Below, piece after piece: positions 62,203-64,000 of a DNA stretch of 64,000 nt. The position numbers and the translations under genes were made by a program. The first letter of the stretch is position 1; every line of letters begins with the position of its first letter. A model generated the notes under the pieces. That model was not told the DNA's origin. It was given only the letters and a program-made list of their open reading frames with translations, and made no database searches. Origin of the DNA: an uncultured Clostridium sp. (lineage in GTDB: Bacteria; Bacillota; Clostridia; Clostridiales; Clostridiaceae); NCBI GenBank assembly GCA_903789665.1, contig CAIFEX010000018.1, forward strand, positions 1-64,000, read 5' to 3'.

Positions 62203-63288
62203 CTATACAAAAGATACCTCTTCATCATAGATTTTTACCTTTTCCTTACCCTGAAGTACCCGTAACACACCCTGGGCCAAAGCCAGCATTTCCAGCTCAC
62301 CTGGTATTACCTCAACAGGGGCAATAAAAGATACCATATTTTTTATAAAGTCCACAAGAACTTTACTATAAGCCATTCCACCAGTTAATATCACTGCATC
62401 TACCTTCCCATTAAGATCTATCGACATGGCCCCTATTTCCTTAGCAATCTGATATGCCATTGCCTCAAGTATAAACTTTGCCTTTCCGTCCCCTTTTTCA
62501 ATCCTATCGGCTATTTTTTTGCCATTATTGGTTCCAAGATATGCTACAAGTCCTCCACCTCCTACTATCTTTTTTCTTAATTCTTTATGGCTGTATCTGC
62601 CGCTAAAAGCTAATTCTACTAGATCCCCGCAGGGCAGAGTTCCTGTCCTTTCAGGCGAAAAAGGGCCTTCCTCGCTTGCATTATTTGTGTCAATTATTCT
62701 TCCATCTTTAACAGGGGATATGGATATGCCCCCGCCTATATGTGCGACTACAAAAGAACTATTTTCAAAATCTTTATGAAATTCACGGCACACCTTTCTG
62801 CAAACAGCTTTAGTATTCAATGCATGAACAAGAGATTTCCTCACAATCTGCGGTATGCCGGATATCCTTGCAATATCATCTATCTCGTCTACAGCTACAG
62901 GATCCACTATAAATGCCTGAACACCAGCTTTTTGTGCTATTATATTCGCAATAATTCCCCCTAAGTTGGAGGCATGCTGTGCCTGGTAACCTATTTTTAA
63001 ATCTTCCAGCATCTTTTCCGTAACTTTATAAGTCCCTCCGGGTATAGATCTAAGCAGCCCTCCTCTGCCAACCACTGCAGACAAACTGTTTAATGCTATA
63101 CTATTTGATTTAAGCCAATTTAACACAACTTCAGTACGCATTTCTTTTTGATCATATACATTTTTAAAACTTTTTATCTTATCTACATCATGCAGCACGT
63201 TGTCTGAAATTTTGCATTTTTCATTTTCAAACAACGCTATTTTAGTTGACGTAGAACCAGGATTAATTACTAATATAACATTATCCAT
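62203..63288 (-). CDS. buk: butyrate kinase, copy B
   Basis: 361 residues, same family: VINPGSTSTKIALFE, GRGGLLRSIPGGTY, VAHIGGGISISPV and VILTGGMAYSKV. It is clearly diverged from copy A (roughly half identical by eye), so the tandem is an old duplication and probably separates substrate ranges. GGAGG lies before the start. Same strand and probably same transcript as copy A. Confidence 0.9.
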   Translation of the reverse strand: MDNVILVINPGSTSTKIALFENEKCKISDNVLHDVDKIKSFKNVYDQKEMRTEVVLNWLKSNSIALNSLSAVVGRGGLLRSIPGGTYKVTEKMLEDLKIGYQAQHASNLGGIIANIIAQKAGVQAFIVDPVAVDEIDDIARISGIPQIVRKSLVHALNTKAVCRKVCREFHKDFENSSFVVAHIGGGISISPVKDGRIIDTNNASEEGPFSPERTGTLPCGDLVELAFSGRYSHKELRKKIVGGGGLVAYLGTNNGKKIADRIEKGDGKAKFILEAMAYQIAKEIGAMSIDLNGKVDAVILTGGMAYSKVLVDFIKNMVSFIAPVEVIPGELEMLALAQGVLRVLQGKEKVKIYDEEVSFV

Positions 63289-63371
63289 ACAATAACCTCC
63301 CTAAAATATAATTCCCAACACTTTTATTTTATCAGATATATATTAAAAATAAAGCTTTATAGTATTACTAT

Positions 63372-64000
63372 TCAGAAAGGTTTATATTTTTCAATTATAT
63401 TTTCCGCCGCTTTCATTCCATCAACTGCAGCAGATATTATTCCTCCTGCATATCCTGCACCCTCACCACAGGGGTATAATCCTCTTACAGATATACTCTC
63501 TAAATTGTCTCTCCGAGGAATTCTAACGGGTGCTGAAGTCCGGGTTTCAATACCTGTTATTATCCCATCTCCCTTTGCATATCCTTTTATTTTCTTCTCA
63601 AAATTAGTGAACCCTTCCTGTAATCCACCGACAACTTCAGGAGGAAGACATACCTTCAAATCTCTAAATTCATACCCTGGCCTGTAAGTGGGCTTTACTT
63701 TTCCGAGCTTCGTGGAAACCTCTTCTTTTAGAAAATCCCTTATAAGTTGAACAGGGGCAGTATAACCTCCCCCACCTAATTTATATGCCAATTTTTCATA
63801 ATGCCTTTGAAACTCCATACCCTTTAAAGGAGAATTGCCCTGAAAATCATCTCCTCCTACCGTTACCACTACAGCCGAATTTGCATTATCAAGATTTCTG
63901 CTGTAATAACTCATTCCATTAGTCACAAGTTCTCCCTCTTCTGAAGCCGCAGCTACAACTTTTCCACCGGGACACATACAAAAGCTGTAAACTCCCCTGC
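63372..64000 (-). CDS. FAD-dependent oxidoreductase, C-terminal part (runs off the window)
   Basis: Only the last about 209 codons are present; the frame is still open at 64000. It begins within FCMCPGGKVVAAASEEGE, has VTVGGDDFQG, and ends LYPCGEGAGYAGGIISAAVDG, the FAD C-terminal motif. It matches the uncharacterised NAD(P)/FAD-dependent dehydrogenases (COG2509 type, about 530 residues). The Met at 63977 is internal, not a start. Role unknown. Confidence 0.82.
   Translation of the reverse strand, partial: RGVYSFCMCPGGKVVAAASEEGELVTNGMSYYSRNLDNANSAVVVTVGGDDFQGNSPLKGMEFQRHYEKLAYKLGGGGYTAPVQLIRDFLKEEVSTKLGKVKPTYRPGYEFRDLKVCLPPEVVGGLQEGFTNFEKKIKGYAKGDGIITGIETRTSAPVRIPRRDNLESISVRGLYPCGEGAGYAGGIISAAVDGMKAAENIIEKYKPF

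Overview
The window is low-GC, gene-dense DNA from a strictly anaerobic, spore-forming Firmicute, most likely Clostridium sensu stricto or a close relative. Supporting signs are a CwlD-like amidase, a CoA-dependent 2-oxoacid:ferredoxin oxidoreductase beside two butyrate-kinase genes, reverse rubrerythrin, a rubredoxin-fused oxidoreductase, a C. beijerinckii-type secondary alcohol dehydrogenase, a cysteine T-box and a glmS ribozyme. No rRNA operon, CRISPR array, prophage or intact insertion sequence was seen.

Layout. 0-12.3 kb is an accessory region: a cell-wall amidase, a nucleotidase, an Acg-type nitroreductase, HXXEE and DUF2812 membrane proteins, TetR and MarR regulators, a methyltransferase, a deletion junction between a tetR and a flavodoxin/ferredoxin gene, and a bacitracin-type ABC transporter with its own two-component system. 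12.3-24.5 kb is a hexarate (galactarate) catabolic island: garD, two garR paralogues, a glycerate kinase, two permeases, an aldo/keto reductase, a PPC-domain protein, CdaR and a KDG-aldolase-like protein, plus the debris of a glucarate dehydratase. 24.6-30 kb holds two CPBP membrane proteins (one frameshifted), a methyltransferase, a lipoprotein deacetylase, an MFS pump and tRNA-Leu. 30-42 kb is mostly housekeeping: VanW, CinA, Nth, PlsC, QueG, a T-box-controlled cysK-cysE pair, YihY, redox proteins and a secreted wall-associated protein. 42-46.4 kb holds manA, an orphan EutP/EutS pair and two alcohol dehydrogenases with a sigma-54 activator. 48.6-57.3 kb holds a DUF362 protein, CobO, YjbQ, an L,D-transpeptidase, GlmS and GlmM. 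57.4-64 kb holds VOR, a P-loop protein, tandem buk genes and a truncated FAD protein.

How the genes work together. In the galactarate island, GarD would make 5-keto-4-deoxyglucarate. The DHDPS-family aldolase would cleave it to pyruvate and tartronate semialdehyde, GarR would reduce that to glycerate, and the kinase would make phosphoglycerate. I found one promoter architecture in front of five transcription units of this island: a TTTGTGCA box abutting the -35, a 17-bp spacer, and a second box 42-43 bp upstream. It is best read as the CdaR regulon. The two GarR copies are about 94% identical, but over half of their differences fall in the NAD/NADP-specificity loop.

Other points worth attention are a glmS ribozyme whose P1 loop has been expanded by a 65-bp tandem repeat; a sigma-54 promoter with dyad enhancer sites in front of the secondary alcohol dehydrogenase; and 15-bp inverted repeats that enclose the promoter of the adh-eutS-eutP-manA unit.
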